Origin: CAYYMH01 sp964472785
Lineage (GTDB): Bacteria > Zhuqueibacterota > Zhuqueibacteria > Thermofontimicrobiales > Thermofontimicrobiaceae
Direction: 5' to 3'
DNA: 64,000 nucleotides
Assembly (NCBI GenBank): GCA_964472785.1
Contig: CAYYMH010000006.1
Location: 1-64,000, forward strand
Part shown: positions 53,130-62,651 of the stretch, piece after piece
How the letters are laid out: every line of letters begins with the position of its first letter
Position numbering within the stretch: the first letter of the stretch is position 1
Program-made: the position numbers and the translations under genes
The notes under the pieces: model-generated
Database searches by the model: none
What the model saw: the letters and a program-made list of their open reading frames with translations, nothing else
Told to the model about the DNA's origin: nothing

Positions 53130-54317
53130 ATGCAAAAAGCTTTGAAAGAAGAAGCAAAGTCTTTGGAAAAAATATTATCAAAAAATCCCAATTCCATCCT
53201 GTTTGCACATCTGTCGGATGTTTATCTTCAAATGGGGCGTTTCGATGAAGCGATGGAGCTTTGCAAAAGGGGAGTGAGAATTCATCCGGGTTATATCACC
53301 GGTTATTTTGTGTTGGGCAAATGCTATAAAATGAAAAAATTGTTCGATCAGGCAGAACGTCAATTTAAACGCGTTATTCAGTTAGATCCGGAATATCTGT
53401 CAGCTTATCGGGAATATGGAGAATTAATGGCTAATAGTGGCTGGATTGCTAAATGTGAGAGATCGTTTAATCACATTTTGCGAATTGATCCTTTGAACAG
53501 CAGAGCAAAAGTACGATTAACTGAATTAAAAAGACAGAATCAACTGGAACAAGGAGAAAAAACACCCTTTGGAGGCGACTTTAGCATACGAGAAAGTAAA
53601 GACACCATGTTTCCGGAAAACTTAGTCCATGAAATTGGAAAAGATCAAGATACGGATGAAAGACCAGAGCTTGATGAACTGGATGATCGTTACATTAATG
53701 GTATGGAAGAAGATTTCCTTGGGGAAGATGTTGAGGACAAAGATGAAAATATGGAGCTCCTTGAAGATATTTTTGGCGATGACTCCATTGATGATCTTGA
53801 AAAAGGGACCGGCGAATTAAGTCCTGAAGATGAGGGAGCAGCACAAGATCAGCCTGAAGAACTAATCAAGGATAAAAGTATATTTGAAGAGGCACTTGCT
53901 GATACCCAGGAAACACAGCTTGAGGATGAGGAAGAATCGCAGTCTGGTGTTGACGAAAAGGAAGAGGTGAATGATACGGAGGTAAATGACGTCTTTAATA
54001 TTAATCCGGCTACTGAAAAGGATGTCATTGATACCATTCCACCGGAGGAGTTTCAGGAACCTCCTGAACAGACCGAACAGGAACCGATTCAGGCGCAGGA
54101 TGAGGAAAAAAAGCAGAAAAAAGAGGATAACTCAAAAGAAAAAGAAAAAATCGTCACTCCCACGTTAGGGGAAATATACGCTGCCCAGAATCAATATTCC
54201 AAAGCAATTGGGGTTTATGAACTTTTGTTGAAGAAAGATCCTGATAATAAAGTCTTTAAACAAAAAATTGAATTACTGCGTAAGAAACTGGAAGATGATG
54301 ATCAAGAGAACTCGTAA
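53130..54317 (+). CDS. TPR protein with long acidic disordered middle
   Basis: 395 residues from ATG 53130 (AGAAGGAG eight bases upstream; a GTG nine bases earlier is also in frame). Three or four TPR units occupy about 10-130 (LFAHLSDVYLQMGRFDEAME, FVLGKCYKMKKLFDQAERQF). Residues about 170-340 are dominated by Asp and Glu with repeated short acidic tracts, probably disordered. One more TPR (TLGEIYAAQNQYSKAIGVYE) closes the protein. There is no signal peptide, so it is cytoplasmic. Similar TPR plus acidic-linker proteins accompany type IV pilus or polysaccharide genes, but I see no specific partner beyond the glycosyltransferase downstream. Confidence 0.8.
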   Translation: MQKALKEEAKSLEKILSKNPNSILFAHLSDVYLQMGRFDEAMELCKRGVRIHPGYITGYFVLGKCYKMKKLFDQAERQFKRVIQLDPEYLSAYREYGELMANSGWIAKCERSFNHILRIDPLNSRAKVRLTELKRQNQLEQGEKTPFGGDFSIRESKDTMFPENLVHEIGKDQDTDERPELDELDDRYINGMEEDFLGEDVEDKDENMELLEDIFGDDSIDDLEKGTGELSPEDEGAAQDQPEELIKDKSIFEEALADTQETQLEDEEESQSGVDEKEEVNDTEVNDVFNINPATEKDVIDTIPPEEFQEPPEQTEQEPIQAQDEEKKQKKEDNSKEKEKIVTPTLGEIYAAQNQYSKAIGVYELLLKKDPDNKVFKQKIELLRKKLEDDDQENS

Positions 54318-54321
54318 TTAA

Positions 54322-54450
54322 ATGGGACTCTTAAAAGCAGTTAAATCAGAAAGTATGTGTAATAATAAATTGTCTCGACATCTGTTATCTGATTCAGAAA
54401 ATGAACCATTTTATCCTTACATTGAAAACCTGGAGAAAATCGTCATTTGA
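54322..54450 (+). CDS. Possible 42-residue small protein coupled to the glycosyltransferase
   Basis: An ATG four bases after the TPR gene opens a 42-codon frame that ends at TGA 54448-54450, overlapping the glycosyltransferase TTG start (54447-54449). The predicted product has an acidic middle (SDSENEPFYPYIENLE) and no recognisable family. The overlap is what real coupled genes show, but the ribosome binding site is weak and the size is within chance. It fills what would otherwise be an unexplained 129-base gap. Confidence 0.3.
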   Translation: MGLLKAVKSESMCNNKLSRHLLSDSENEPFYPYIENLEKIVI

Positions 54451-55325
54451 CAGACATTTCAATTATCATCGTTACTTTTAACCACGAAAGAGAAATTGGA
54501 GATTGTCTGACGTCCCTTTGTGATTCCCTCAAATCTTATAAAAGTCAAATCATTTTGATCGATAACAATTCCGGAGATGGCACATTAGCTAAAGCACGGG
54601 CAAAGTGCTCAAAATTTGATTCAAAACACCAGTTTTTAATTTTTGAAAATGAGACAAATGTTGGCTTCACCCGGGCAGTAAATCAGGGATTGAAAAAAAG
54701 TCGCGGTCAGTATATCCTGCTGCTTAATCCGGATACTGAATTCGGTTCAGATGTTTTTACAAAAATATTCGAATTGTTTAATCGACATCCACGGCTGGGA
54801 ATTGTAAGCCCTCAGTTTTTAAATTCGGATGGCACAATCCAGCCATCCTGCCGTCGCTTTCCCAGACATCGGGATTTAATTTATACCACATTTGGAATGA
54901 GTTCTCTTCTCAATAGAAGCCGCGAGTTCAATTACTGGAAAATGGGAGATTTCGATTTCAAAACTCAACGATCTGTCGAGCAACCCCAGGGTGCATTTCT
55001 GTTAACACAAATAAGCGCTTTCGAGGAAGTCGGTTTACTTGATGAACAATTTACGATGTTTTTCAGTGACGTGGATTGGTGCCGTCGATTTATTTCTCAC
55101 GGATGGGATATTCTTTTTTACCCAAGCGTAAAATTAATACATCGAAAAGGGACTTCCATTTTCAAAAATCGCGTTAAAATGATTTGGACCAGTCACCAAT
55201 CTTTTTACCGCTATTTTAAAAAATATTATCCTGACAAGAAATGGTGGCTGATTAATTTATTAACTGCTGAATTGTTAATCGGTTTGGGACTGCTGCGGGC
55301 GCTGTATCATGCTTTGAAAAAGTAA
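54447..55325 (+). CDS. Family 2 glycosyltransferase (rhamnosyltransferase-like)
   Basis: 292 residues. The GT-A fold starts SIIIVTFNHEREIGDCL; the acidic nucleotide-metal site is NPDTEFG, and VGLLDEQFTMFFSDVDWCRR carries the acceptor-side acidic motif of WbbL/RfbF-type rhamnosyltransferases. A single hydrophobic helix near the C-terminus (LLTAELLIGLGLLRALYHAL) may attach it to the membrane. The start is TTG 54447; no better ATG is available. It probably builds surface polysaccharide, together with the epimerase 4 kb upstream. Confidence 0.9.
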   Translation: MTDISIIIVTFNHEREIGDCLTSLCDSLKSYKSQIILIDNNSGDGTLAKARAKCSKFDSKHQFLIFENETNVGFTRAVNQGLKKSRGQYILLLNPDTEFGSDVFTKIFELFNRHPRLGIVSPQFLNSDGTIQPSCRRFPRHRDLIYTTFGMSSLLNRSREFNYWKMGDFDFKTQRSVEQPQGAFLLTQISAFEEVGLLDEQFTMFFSDVDWCRRFISHGWDILFYPSVKLIHRKGTSIFKNRVKMIWTSHQSFYRYFKKYYPDKKWWLINLLTAELLIGLGLLRALYHALKK

Positions 55326-55330
55326 TTGCA

Positions 55331-58300
55331 ATGCGGATGAATATTATAATGAATCGTTATTTTTATAAATTAACTTTTTTTGCTTTAATCGTTTACAGCC
55401 TGTTTTACGTTCAATTATACGCGAAATCGAAAAACCGGGAAATCATCCTCAAATTTAAACCATCTTCCAATGTATCACTGAAAAATGCCCACAAACTCCA
55501 GCGTGTTCACCCATCTTTTGCTCAACACGGAGAAATTGAAGTTCTGCCTATTGCCAAACTAAACATTCGTAACAGGCAAATAATGTACATTGCCCAAAGA
55601 ATCGGCATTGACCGAATTTCCAAACTGCAGGTACCCGAGAATGCTAATGCACATAAATTGTTGAGTGATTTGAAAAACCATCCGTTGGTCGAATATGCGG
55701 CGTTCAACCATTCATTTCAGCTCCATAATTTACCAGATGATCCCCGAATAACTGAACAATGGCTGATAGAAAAAATTCAATTGGATCAGGCATGGAATAT
55801 CACTTATGGAAATCGTGACATACTGATTGCGATTATCGATACCGGCATTGACTACTTCCATGCGGATTTAATTGATAATTTGTGGGTAAATCCGGGTGAA
55901 GATCTGAATCAAAACGGATTAGTCGATTCAACGGATTTTAATGGCATTGATGATGACCAGAATGGATACATTGATGATATTCGTGGTTGGGATTTTACAG
56001 ATGCGCCACATTTCCCGGACGGTGGAGATTACCTTGAGCCTGACAATGATCCCTTCGATGAACACGGACATGGGACGGCTGTAGCTGGTATTATCGGGGC
56101 TACGACGAATAACGGGATTGGAATTGCTGGTGTCGCGCCGGGATGTTCCATGATGAATTTGCGAGCCGGCACCAGTCAGGGACTGCTGGAAGAGGATGAT
56201 GTGGCGTCTGCCATTATTTACGCTGTCGATAACGGAGCGCAGATTATTAACATGAGTTTCGGAGATGTGGCGTCCACTCAAATGCTCAAAGATGTGATAC
56301 AATTTGCTTATGAAAGCGGCGTAACGCTCATCGCTTCAGCAGGGAACAGTGCCTCAACAGAGGTGCACTATCCGTCGGGTTTTTCGCAGGTCATTTCTGT
56401 CGGTGCGGTGAATTCAAATGATAACCTGGCAGGATTTTCCAATTACGGAGCATTGATTGATTTGGTCGCTCCGGGGGTGAGTTTGTTGACGACGAATCGG
56501 GGGAATCGCTATCAGGATTTTTCCGGGACATCGGCTTCAGCACCTGTTGTCTCTGGTGTTGCCGGACTGATTTTGAGTCAGCAGCCATTAATGACAAATC
56601 AAAATGTTCGAAATATATTGGTGACTTCCACTGATGATTTGGGAGAAGCGGATTGGGATCAGTATCATGGCAGCGGGCGATTAAACGCATTTAAGGCGGT
56701 TCAGGTAGATAATATTTTGCAGGCAACAATTTCAGAACCGGATTTGGATCAAGGATTTTTTGGTGACCGAATCGATGTGATTGGCACAGCCTCGGGCGCG
56801 CTGTTGGAACAATACGAATTATCTTTTGGCATCGGAAATAATCCACAGCAATGGGAGTTCATCAACCATCAATCAGCGCGACAGGTCTTGAATGATACAC
56901 TCGGCGTTTGGGAAATTACAAATTTGCCTGATAGCAGCTATACGCTTCGCCTGCGCGTTTTTGATAAAAGCGGAAAAGCCAATGAACACCGGACACGAAT
57001 TTTTATTGACCGGACACCACCGCAGCTTCTTTCTCTCAAAAAAACAAGGATGATTGATAAATATCGCCATAGCCAGCTCATCGAGTTTGTAACCGATGAT
57101 GTGACCAGTGCGGCGATTTGTTATCGAAAAAATAATTCGGATGAGCCATTCAAACAAATTGATCTGAATTATAAAGTCCGAACTCATCGTTACAATTTTA
57201 CGGAGCAGGGCGATTTTGAATTCTACATCAAACATCAAAACAGCGCTGGTTTGATGACAGAGGCTGACAGTGCCGGTAATTTTTATCATCTTCAATTAAT
57301 GGAGCAGGATATTGAAGTGAGTCGTTTTAGTGAGTTGGATTATGATCTGCCCAGTCTTTATTTGTTAAATAAAATTGTTGATTTTGACCGGGATTCTCAT
57401 CCGGAGTTTATCGCCTGTCCGTTGTACACAAGTGGCGCTTTTGGAAATCTTCATTTATTTGAATTTGAAAACGGACAATTTAATGCGCATGAATTGATAT
57501 CCAAAATATTAATTCCCAGAGACATTGGCGATTCGGATCAGGATAGTTTGATGGAAATTTTAGCTGGCGCCGGTCCCAATTCATTCATCCTCGAAAGCAC
57601 TCAAGAAAACACCTTTCCACAGCAAATTGTGTGGGCGGATTCTAATAATTTTTGGGCGAGCCGGTTTGCTGACCTTGACAATGACGGAAAAGTGGAGATT
57701 ATTGGCCGACGCGAGAATACTTTCTTTGTTTACGAAAACAACGGTGATAATGAGTACCAGAAAGTACAAGCATTGCCCAACCCTACCGATGGTTCAAATA
57801 TCACTGGTGTACCTCATACTGCGATCGGCGATTTTGATGGTGACGGTAAAATGGAAATACTGATCGGCGATTATGACGGCGATATTTACATTTATGAGTG
57901 CATAAAAGACAATGTTTATCAACATACCTGGCAGGATAGTCTTCCTTTAATGGACGCGATTAATTTTATCACCGGTGGAGATTTTGATGGTGATGGAATT
58001 GATGAATTTGCAGCCGGTTGTCATTCCTCACCAAATCTCGATCTCGAACACGAATATGATGGGCGTTACTGGATTTTCCGAATCTACGATTCTGTTGATG
58101 ATAATGATTACCGAGTAACGTGGGAACAGGCATTTTTCGGATTTGCCGATCCCGCAGATTTTGCCAGTGGAATTTCTGCCGGCGATATCGATTCTGACAA
58201 TCGCGATGAGCTTCTCATTAATATTTTTCCCGATTTTTATGTGGTGGACTATCAGGAATTGTCCAGCCAATACAAAACTGTCGCACATCTTAAACCATCC

Positions 58301-59563
58301 GAGACGCAAACCAACCTGATCGGCGATTTTAACGGTGATGGACTGAACGAATTTTTTCTCAATAACGGCCAAAAGACAGTGGCTTTTCAGGATCGCTCCG
58401 TGTCGCCGGTTGCCGGGCCACCGTATCCGGCTGGCTTTGATGCTTATCCGTTGGATGAGACTTCGGTGTTTTTAGGCTGGTTGCCGGTCAAAGATGCAGA
58501 TGCCTACCATATTTACCGGGGGGATAGTTTCAATCAGTGGCACTCGATCGAGTTGATAACAGCCACTCGTTTTACAGATACGACGGTGAATGAAAATAAC
58601 ATTTTTTATTATGCTGTGGCGACAATCGATACTTCTAATATCCCGGTTGAAGGAAAAATGACGGCAACGATCGCCGTGCGTCCGGGTCAGCAGCCATTTT
58701 TGGAAAATGCAGATTTTATTTTATCCAATCAATTACGCCTTCGTTTCAGTGAACCCATGGATGAATCGATATCGGAGGTTTCGAATTATGACTTTCTGGA
58801 GGCTTTCGATAAACCGAAATCCGCCGTCTCATCAAATTTGGGAAAAGAAGTACTGCTAACCTTAAGTCAGGAACAGGTGTCTCCGGGCAACTATCAAATT
58901 CAAGTAACAAATGTCCGGGATAAAGACCGAACGCCTATTGATACCACCCGAAATGTTTTGTGGTTTCAGGTGCCGGTACAAAAGCCGCTATTCTATCTCC
59001 AAAATGCGGAGCTGGATGAAGAGGGTGCTATTGTACTTAATTTTAATTTGCCTGTCGATCCTGTTTTGGCTGGTGATAAAATGAATTACCTGTTTCAACC
59101 GGAACTGGAAATAGAACAGGTGGGTGTTGATCAAAACAATCTCAATCAAGTCAGGCTAATAATTGAAAAACATCAACCGGTGGGTGCTTTGGGAGTCAGT
59201 TACGTGATTACAGTTGAAAACTTGACCAGCGCAGGCGGAACACCGATCTCGACAGACGGAAATCAGGCTTCCCTGGTATTTCATCGAACGGATTTGTCGC
59301 AGGTGTTTGTTTACCCCAATCCCTGTCGAGTTGGAAATGCGCAACAGGGGATCACCTTTGCGAATTTGACGCGTTGGGCGCAAATTACGATTCTCACATT
59401 ATCAGGCAGGCAAATTCGAACGCTCGAAGAGAATGACGGGAATGGTGGCGTTATTTGGGATTTGAAAAATGAAAAAGGACAAACGGTTGGGGCAGGAATT
59501 TATATTTATCGCGTTGAAAATGAGCAGGAAAGGAAGTGGGGGAAATTGGCGGTTATCAGATAG
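55331..59563 (+). CDS. Secreted subtilisin-like protease with FG-GAP repeats and T9SS/FlgD-like tail
   Basis: 1410 residues. A signal peptide (about 8-31) and an inhibitor-like propeptide (to about 130) precede a peptidase S8 domain with complete triad: D170 (AIIDTGID), H247 (HGHGTAVAG), S401 (FSGTSASAP), and oxyanion N339 (ASAGNS). The middle has seven or more FG-GAP/VCBS-type Ca-binding units, such as DLDNDGKVEI, DFDGDGKMEI and DFDGDGIDEF (about 690-1010). Ig/FN3-like domains follow, with sequences such as AYHIYRGDSFNQWHSIEL. The last 90 residues (VYPNPC, LSGRQIRTLEEND, AGIYIYRVENEQ, KWGKLAVIR) form the FlgD-like C-terminal sorting domain typical of FCB secreted proteins. Role outside the cell is inferred. 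Confidence 0.9.
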   Translation: MRMNIIMNRYFYKLTFFALIVYSLFYVQLYAKSKNREIILKFKPSSNVSLKNAHKLQRVHPSFAQHGEIEVLPIAKLNIRNRQIMYIAQRIGIDRISKLQVPENANAHKLLSDLKNHPLVEYAAFNHSFQLHNLPDDPRITEQWLIEKIQLDQAWNITYGNRDILIAIIDTGIDYFHADLIDNLWVNPGEDLNQNGLVDSTDFNGIDDDQNGYIDDIRGWDFTDAPHFPDGGDYLEPDNDPFDEHGHGTAVAGIIGATTNNGIGIAGVAPGCSMMNLRAGTSQGLLEEDDVASAIIYAVDNGAQIINMSFGDVASTQMLKDVIQFAYESGVTLIASAGNSASTEVHYPSGFSQVISVGAVNSNDNLAGFSNYGALIDLVAPGVSLLTTNRGNRYQDFSGTSASAPVVSGVAGLILSQQPLMTNQNVRNILVTSTDDLGEADWDQYHGSGRLNAFKAVQVDNILQATISEPDLDQGFFGDRIDVIGTASGALLEQYELSFGIGNNPQQWEFINHQSARQVLNDTLGVWEITNLPDSSYTLRLRVFDKSGKANEHRTRIFIDRTPPQLLSLKKTRMIDKYRHSQLIEFVTDDVTSAAICYRKNNSDEPFKQIDLNYKVRTHRYNFTEQGDFEFYIKHQNSAGLMTEADSAGNFYHLQLMEQDIEVSRFSELDYDLPSLYLLNKIVDFDRDSHPEFIACPLYTSGAFGNLHLFEFENGQFNAHELISKILIPRDIGDSDQDSLMEILAGAGPNSFILESTQENTFPQQIVWADSNNFWASRFADLDNDGKVEIIGRRENTFFVYENNGDNEYQKVQALPNPTDGSNITGVPHTAIGDFDGDGKMEILIGDYDGDIYIYECIKDNVYQHTWQDSLPLMDAINFITGGDFDGDGIDEFAAGCHSSPNLDLEHEYDGRYWIFRIYDSVDDNDYRVTWEQAFFGFADPADFASGISAGDIDSDNRDELLINIFPDFYVVDYQELSSQYKTVAHLKPSETQTNLIGDFNGDGLNEFFLNNGQKTVAFQDRSVSPVAGPPYPAGFDAYPLDETSVFLGWLPVKDADAYHIYRGDSFNQWHSIELITATRFTDTTVNENNIFYYAVATIDTSNIPVEGKMTATIAVRPGQQPFLENADFILSNQLRLRFSEPMDESISEVSNYDFLEAFDKPKSAVSSNLGKEVLLTLSQEQVSPGNYQIQVTNVRDKDRTPIDTTRNVLWFQVPVQKPLFYLQNAELDEEGAIVLNFNLPVDPVLAGDKMNYLFQPELEIEQVGVDQNNLNQVRLIIEKHQPVGALGVSYVITVENLTSAGGTPISTDGNQASLVFHRTDLSQVFVYPNPCRVGNAQQGITFANLTRWAQITILTLSGRQIRTLEENDGNGGVIWDLKNEKGQTVGAGIYIYRVENEQERKWGKLAVIR

Positions 59564-59590
59564 ATTGTTTGCATTCTATCAAGAAATATT

Positions 59591-59857
59591 TTAACTCTTG
59601 AGGTTTTTGTGAGTTAAATCTCTTTTCCCCATTAAAAGTCCAGGTACACTAATATCTTCGTCCAATTCTTCCCAATGGATTCCAGTCCCATTACCGCTTA
59701 AAATATATTTTTCTCTTTGGAATGGTTTGGCATTCAATAGGCGGGGAAAATATTCCAAAGGTACGGATAATTGCCTTCCATCTGAGAGGCTAACCCACAT
59801 GTTGTATTCATCAAACCAAACTTTTGTAGCAGAGGCTTCAATTGTCAAAATACTCAT
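59591..59857 (-). CDS. DUF2442 protein (antitoxin-like partner)
   Basis: 88 residues. The DUF2442 core reads VWFDEYNMWVSLSDGRQLSV with PLEYFPRLLNA after it, and the IHWEELDEDISVPGLLMG closing motif. Proteins of this family are predicted DNA-binding antitoxins of DUF4160 partners. AGGAGG is seven bases before the ATG. It overlaps the DUF4160 gene by 20 bases. A weak TCAAGA/TCTTGA hairpin at its 3' end may be shared with the protease gene's terminator. Confidence 0.85.
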   Translation of the reverse strand: MSILTIEASATKVWFDEYNMWVSLSDGRQLSVPLEYFPRLLNAKPFQREKYILSGNGTGIHWEELDEDISVPGLLMGKRDLTHKNLKS

Positions 59858-60083
59858 TCCATTTCCTCCTAATTAATTCTTCATTATCTTCAATAATTTT
59901 GTGAAATCTATTCAATTCTTTACTGGTATAACCATAATTATATGCCAAAGAAATATAAGGTTCAATCCAATATTTTGCTCGATTTGCTCCCTTTTGAATA
60001 TGAATATGGCAATTCTCTAAAGGATCACCCTCGTTTGAGAAAAAATGAAATCGATAACCTTTCCAGGAAAAAACCTTTGGCAT
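59838..60083 (-). CDS. DUF4160 protein (toxin-like partner)
   Basis: 81 residues. DUF4160 signatures are the opening PKVFSWKGYRFHFFSNEG, the EPLENCHIHI-like segment (PLENCHIHIQKG), and ELNRFHKIIEDNEELIRRKW at the end. GGAG precedes the ATG. Pairs of DUF4160 and DUF2442 genes with overlapping ends are predicted toxin-antitoxin modules, though experimental support is limited. This pair is a typical small accessory insertion between the protease gene and a U32 gene. Confidence 0.85.
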   Translation of the reverse strand: MPKVFSWKGYRFHFFSNEGDPLENCHIHIQKGANRAKYWIEPYISLAYNYGYTSKELNRFHKIIEDNEELIRRKWNEYFDN

Positions 60084-60243
60084 TTAATGCTCCAGTATCG
60101 TCGATATTCACATAGTTAATGTGAATTTGTGTTGGTCTGATTATCCAGTTCAGAATACATTGAATAATTAATCTCTATAAAGTCATTTTACAAATTTAAT
60201 TCGAAAAAATCAAGTGATAATTAACAAATTGTGCAATCAGCTC

Positions 60244-61575
60244 TCAAATCGGTTCCCGTAATAATGAGCAAATATCAGGTTGGTACGGACAGGAAATCCA
60301 GGCGGTGCCAACACCTCCGCTTACCGATTCAATGCTGTTTAAATGCTCATCAAAAATATCACCAACTTTAAAAGTTCTGGTGTCTTGTTTATCGATGAGC
60401 TGCAACGTCATTCCTGGAACAATTTTATTTTTGGGTTCAACCCGGATGAGCTGCCTTTTTTCATCATATTCTAAAACTCTGCCCGCATAGCGATAATGCT
60501 GCTCCTCAGCTTGACTCGCGTCGAATCTTTGAGCTGAAAATCCGGGATTACCTTTCAAAAATCCAGCGGTAAATCCTTTGTTTGCAGTAGCGAAAATGTC
60601 TTCGAACAACTCTTGGTTAAATGGTTTTCCTGCTTCTATATCACCGATTGCCCGCCGGTAAGCCCGGGTGATGACTGATACATAATAGAGTGATTTGGTT
60701 CGTCCTTCAACTTTGAAGCTATCCACACCTGCGTCCTTCAATTCCTGCAAATATTCAATCGCACAAAGGTCTCTGGCATTCATTATATAAGTGCCGTTCT
60801 CGTCCTCGTCTATCGGCATAAATTCTCCCTGCCTGCGTTCAGCCTCTTCGAGATAATAATCTCCGGCAAGATATTCATACTTTTCACCATTTTGGGTGAC
60901 AGCCGTGTTATCAACTTTGGGTTTGGGAAGATTCTCTGGTTGAATGGGTTGACGCTGATAAATGCGATACTTCCAGCGGCAGGAATTGGTGCAGGTTCCC
61001 TGATTTGGATCGCGGGACGCCAGATAGTTGGAGATCAGACATCTCCCGGAATAGGCAATGCAGATCGAGCCGTGAACAAAGACTTCAATTTCCAGATTGG
61101 GGCAATACTGCTTGACTGATTTAATTTCCTCAATCGACAATTCCCTGGAAAGAATAATGCGCCGGATGCCGATTTTTTCCCAGAATTTTGCTGTGGCGTA
61201 GTTAACGGTATTTGCCTGCACTGACAAATGAATAATTTGCTCCGGATAACGTTCTCGCATGTACATGATCATTCCCGGATCGGACATAATCCATGCGTCA
61301 GGTTGGCAGCGCTTCAAAATTTGATCGATGAATTTTTGAAACGGCTCAACTTTTCGATTGTGCGGAAAAATGTTGGCAGTCAGATAAACTTTTTTCCCAA
61401 TTTGATGGGCATAATTGAGCGCTTTAACAATTGAATCAATAGTTCTGAATTTATTTTCCCGTGCCCGCAACGAATATCTGGGGATGCCCAAATAACCAGC
61501 ATCCGCGCCGTAAGCAAAGGCGTATTTCATTTTTTCAAAATCCCCGGAAGGGAGAAGTAATTCAACTGATTTCAT
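60244..61575 (-). CDS. U32 family protein, TrhP/YegQ-like tRNA hydroxylation protein
   Basis: 443 residues. The N-terminal LLLPSGDFEKMKYAFAYGAD and KVYLTANIFPHN match the TIM-barrel part of the U32 family. The iron-sulfur-type Cys motif is SGRCLISNYLASRDPNQGTC followed by CRW. The length is that of E. coli YegQ/TrhP (453), needed for 5-hydroxyuridine in tRNA, rather than the longer RlhA. Older annotations call the family collagenase-like peptidases. ATG 61575 has AAGGA six bases upstream. The C-terminal part contains a beta-barrel segment (YRYAGRVLEYDEKRQLIRVE). Confidence 0.85.
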   Translation of the reverse strand: MKSVELLLPSGDFEKMKYAFAYGADAGYLGIPRYSLRARENKFRTIDSIVKALNYAHQIGKKVYLTANIFPHNRKVEPFQKFIDQILKRCQPDAWIMSDPGMIMYMRERYPEQIIHLSVQANTVNYATAKFWEKIGIRRIILSRELSIEEIKSVKQYCPNLEIEVFVHGSICIAYSGRCLISNYLASRDPNQGTCTNSCRWKYRIYQRQPIQPENLPKPKVDNTAVTQNGEKYEYLAGDYYLEEAERRQGEFMPIDEDENGTYIMNARDLCAIEYLQELKDAGVDSFKVEGRTKSLYYVSVITRAYRRAIGDIEAGKPFNQELFEDIFATANKGFTAGFLKGNPGFSAQRFDASQAEEQHYRYAGRVLEYDEKRQLIRVEPKNKIVPGMTLQLIDKQDTRTFKVGDIFDEHLNSIESVSGGVGTAWISCPYQPDICSLLREPI

Positions 61576-61765
61576 CAAAATTCCTTATCATAAATATTCA
61601 AATTTTAATCATTGCGATCCTGATTTTTTGTGGATGACAGTACGTGATACTCGTGTTTTTCGAAGCGGGTTCCCACTGGTTCGGCGAGGAGATGGCTTCG
61701 TCCAAACCGGGAAGGTTATTCATTAAAAAATTGAATGTTGGAACATTTTGTTAAGGATTCCAGCT

Positions 61766-62605
61766 CTACTGTCTATTTAGTTCGTTTAATTTGAATTTTT
61801 TCATCAAAATTTTATCCAGCATTTTTTCTGGTAAAAGTCGCTTGAGTAATAACAGCGAATGACTGCCCTTTCCCAACCGGATAATCGGTTTAGGGTTTTG
61901 TTTCGTTAATTCATCAGTGAGCTTTTTGGCAAAGACATCCACCGGCGTCGGATTTTCCTGTGAAGTTTGCGCCCGTTGATGAATGGCGTCCATGATTGAG
62001 TTGTAATCCGATTTTTTGGTAACATTTTGTGTAACCTCTTTTTCGGATCGATTGCCAAAATTCGATCTGATAGCACCAGGCTGCACTGTGACAACTTTGA
62101 TATTAAAAGGCGCTAATTCCATACGCAGTGCATCGGATAAAGAATGTACCGCAGCTTTGGTCGCGCAGTAAGCGCCGGCAAAAGGTGTTGAAAATATGCC
62201 GGAAATGCTCCCGATATTGACAATCATCCCGCCACCGTTTTCTTTCATGTGAGGAAATGTTTTTTGGATTAAATATAATGGTGAAAAGACATTGGTTTGA
62301 AATTGATTTTCCAAAACATCGGCTGACAGGTCAATCAATGGACTAATCGATGCGTAGCCCGCATTGTTTATTAAAATATCTATTTTCCCGCTCTGTTGAA
62401 TAATGTGAGAGATTACTTCATCCACATTTTTATTATCATTGACATCCAAAGATAGTGTGTACATTCCCTGTTGTTTCAATTTATCGAGTGTTTCAATTTT
62501 TCGCGCCGTTGCATACACAATAAAATTTCGCTGAAAAAATTCCTGAGCCAGTGCCCGGCCTATTCCACTGGAACAACCGGTGATCAAAACAATTTTGGAT
62601 TGCAT
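61766..62605 (-). CDS. Short-chain dehydrogenase/reductase
   Basis: 279 residues. Classical SDR layout: NAD(P) motif TGCSSGIG at the N-terminus, NNAGYA, the catalytic Ser in NIGSISGIF, and the Tyr-Lys pair in YCATKAAV. The C-terminal extension (about 200-279) with GKGSHSLLLLKRLLPEKMLD is typical of oxidoreductases similar to retinol or 17-beta hydroxysteroid dehydrogenases. Substrate unknown. AGAGG lies nine bases before ATG 62605; an in-frame ATG at 62614 touches that ribosome binding site and is less likely. Followed by the phosphatase-like gene upstream on the same strand. Confidence 0.9.
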   Translation of the reverse strand: MQSKIVLITGCSSGIGRALAQEFFQRNFIVYATARKIETLDKLKQQGMYTLSLDVNDNKNVDEVISHIIQQSGKIDILINNAGYASISPLIDLSADVLENQFQTNVFSPLYLIQKTFPHMKENGGGMIVNIGSISGIFSTPFAGAYCATKAAVHSLSDALRMELAPFNIKVVTVQPGAIRSNFGNRSEKEVTQNVTKKSDYNSIMDAIHQRAQTSQENPTPVDVFAKKLTDELTKQNPKPIIRLGKGSHSLLLLKRLLPEKMLDKILMKKFKLNELNRQ

Positions 62606-62651
62606 GTTTTTCATCCTCTGAATTGACTTAAAAAATTTACCACATTCATAT

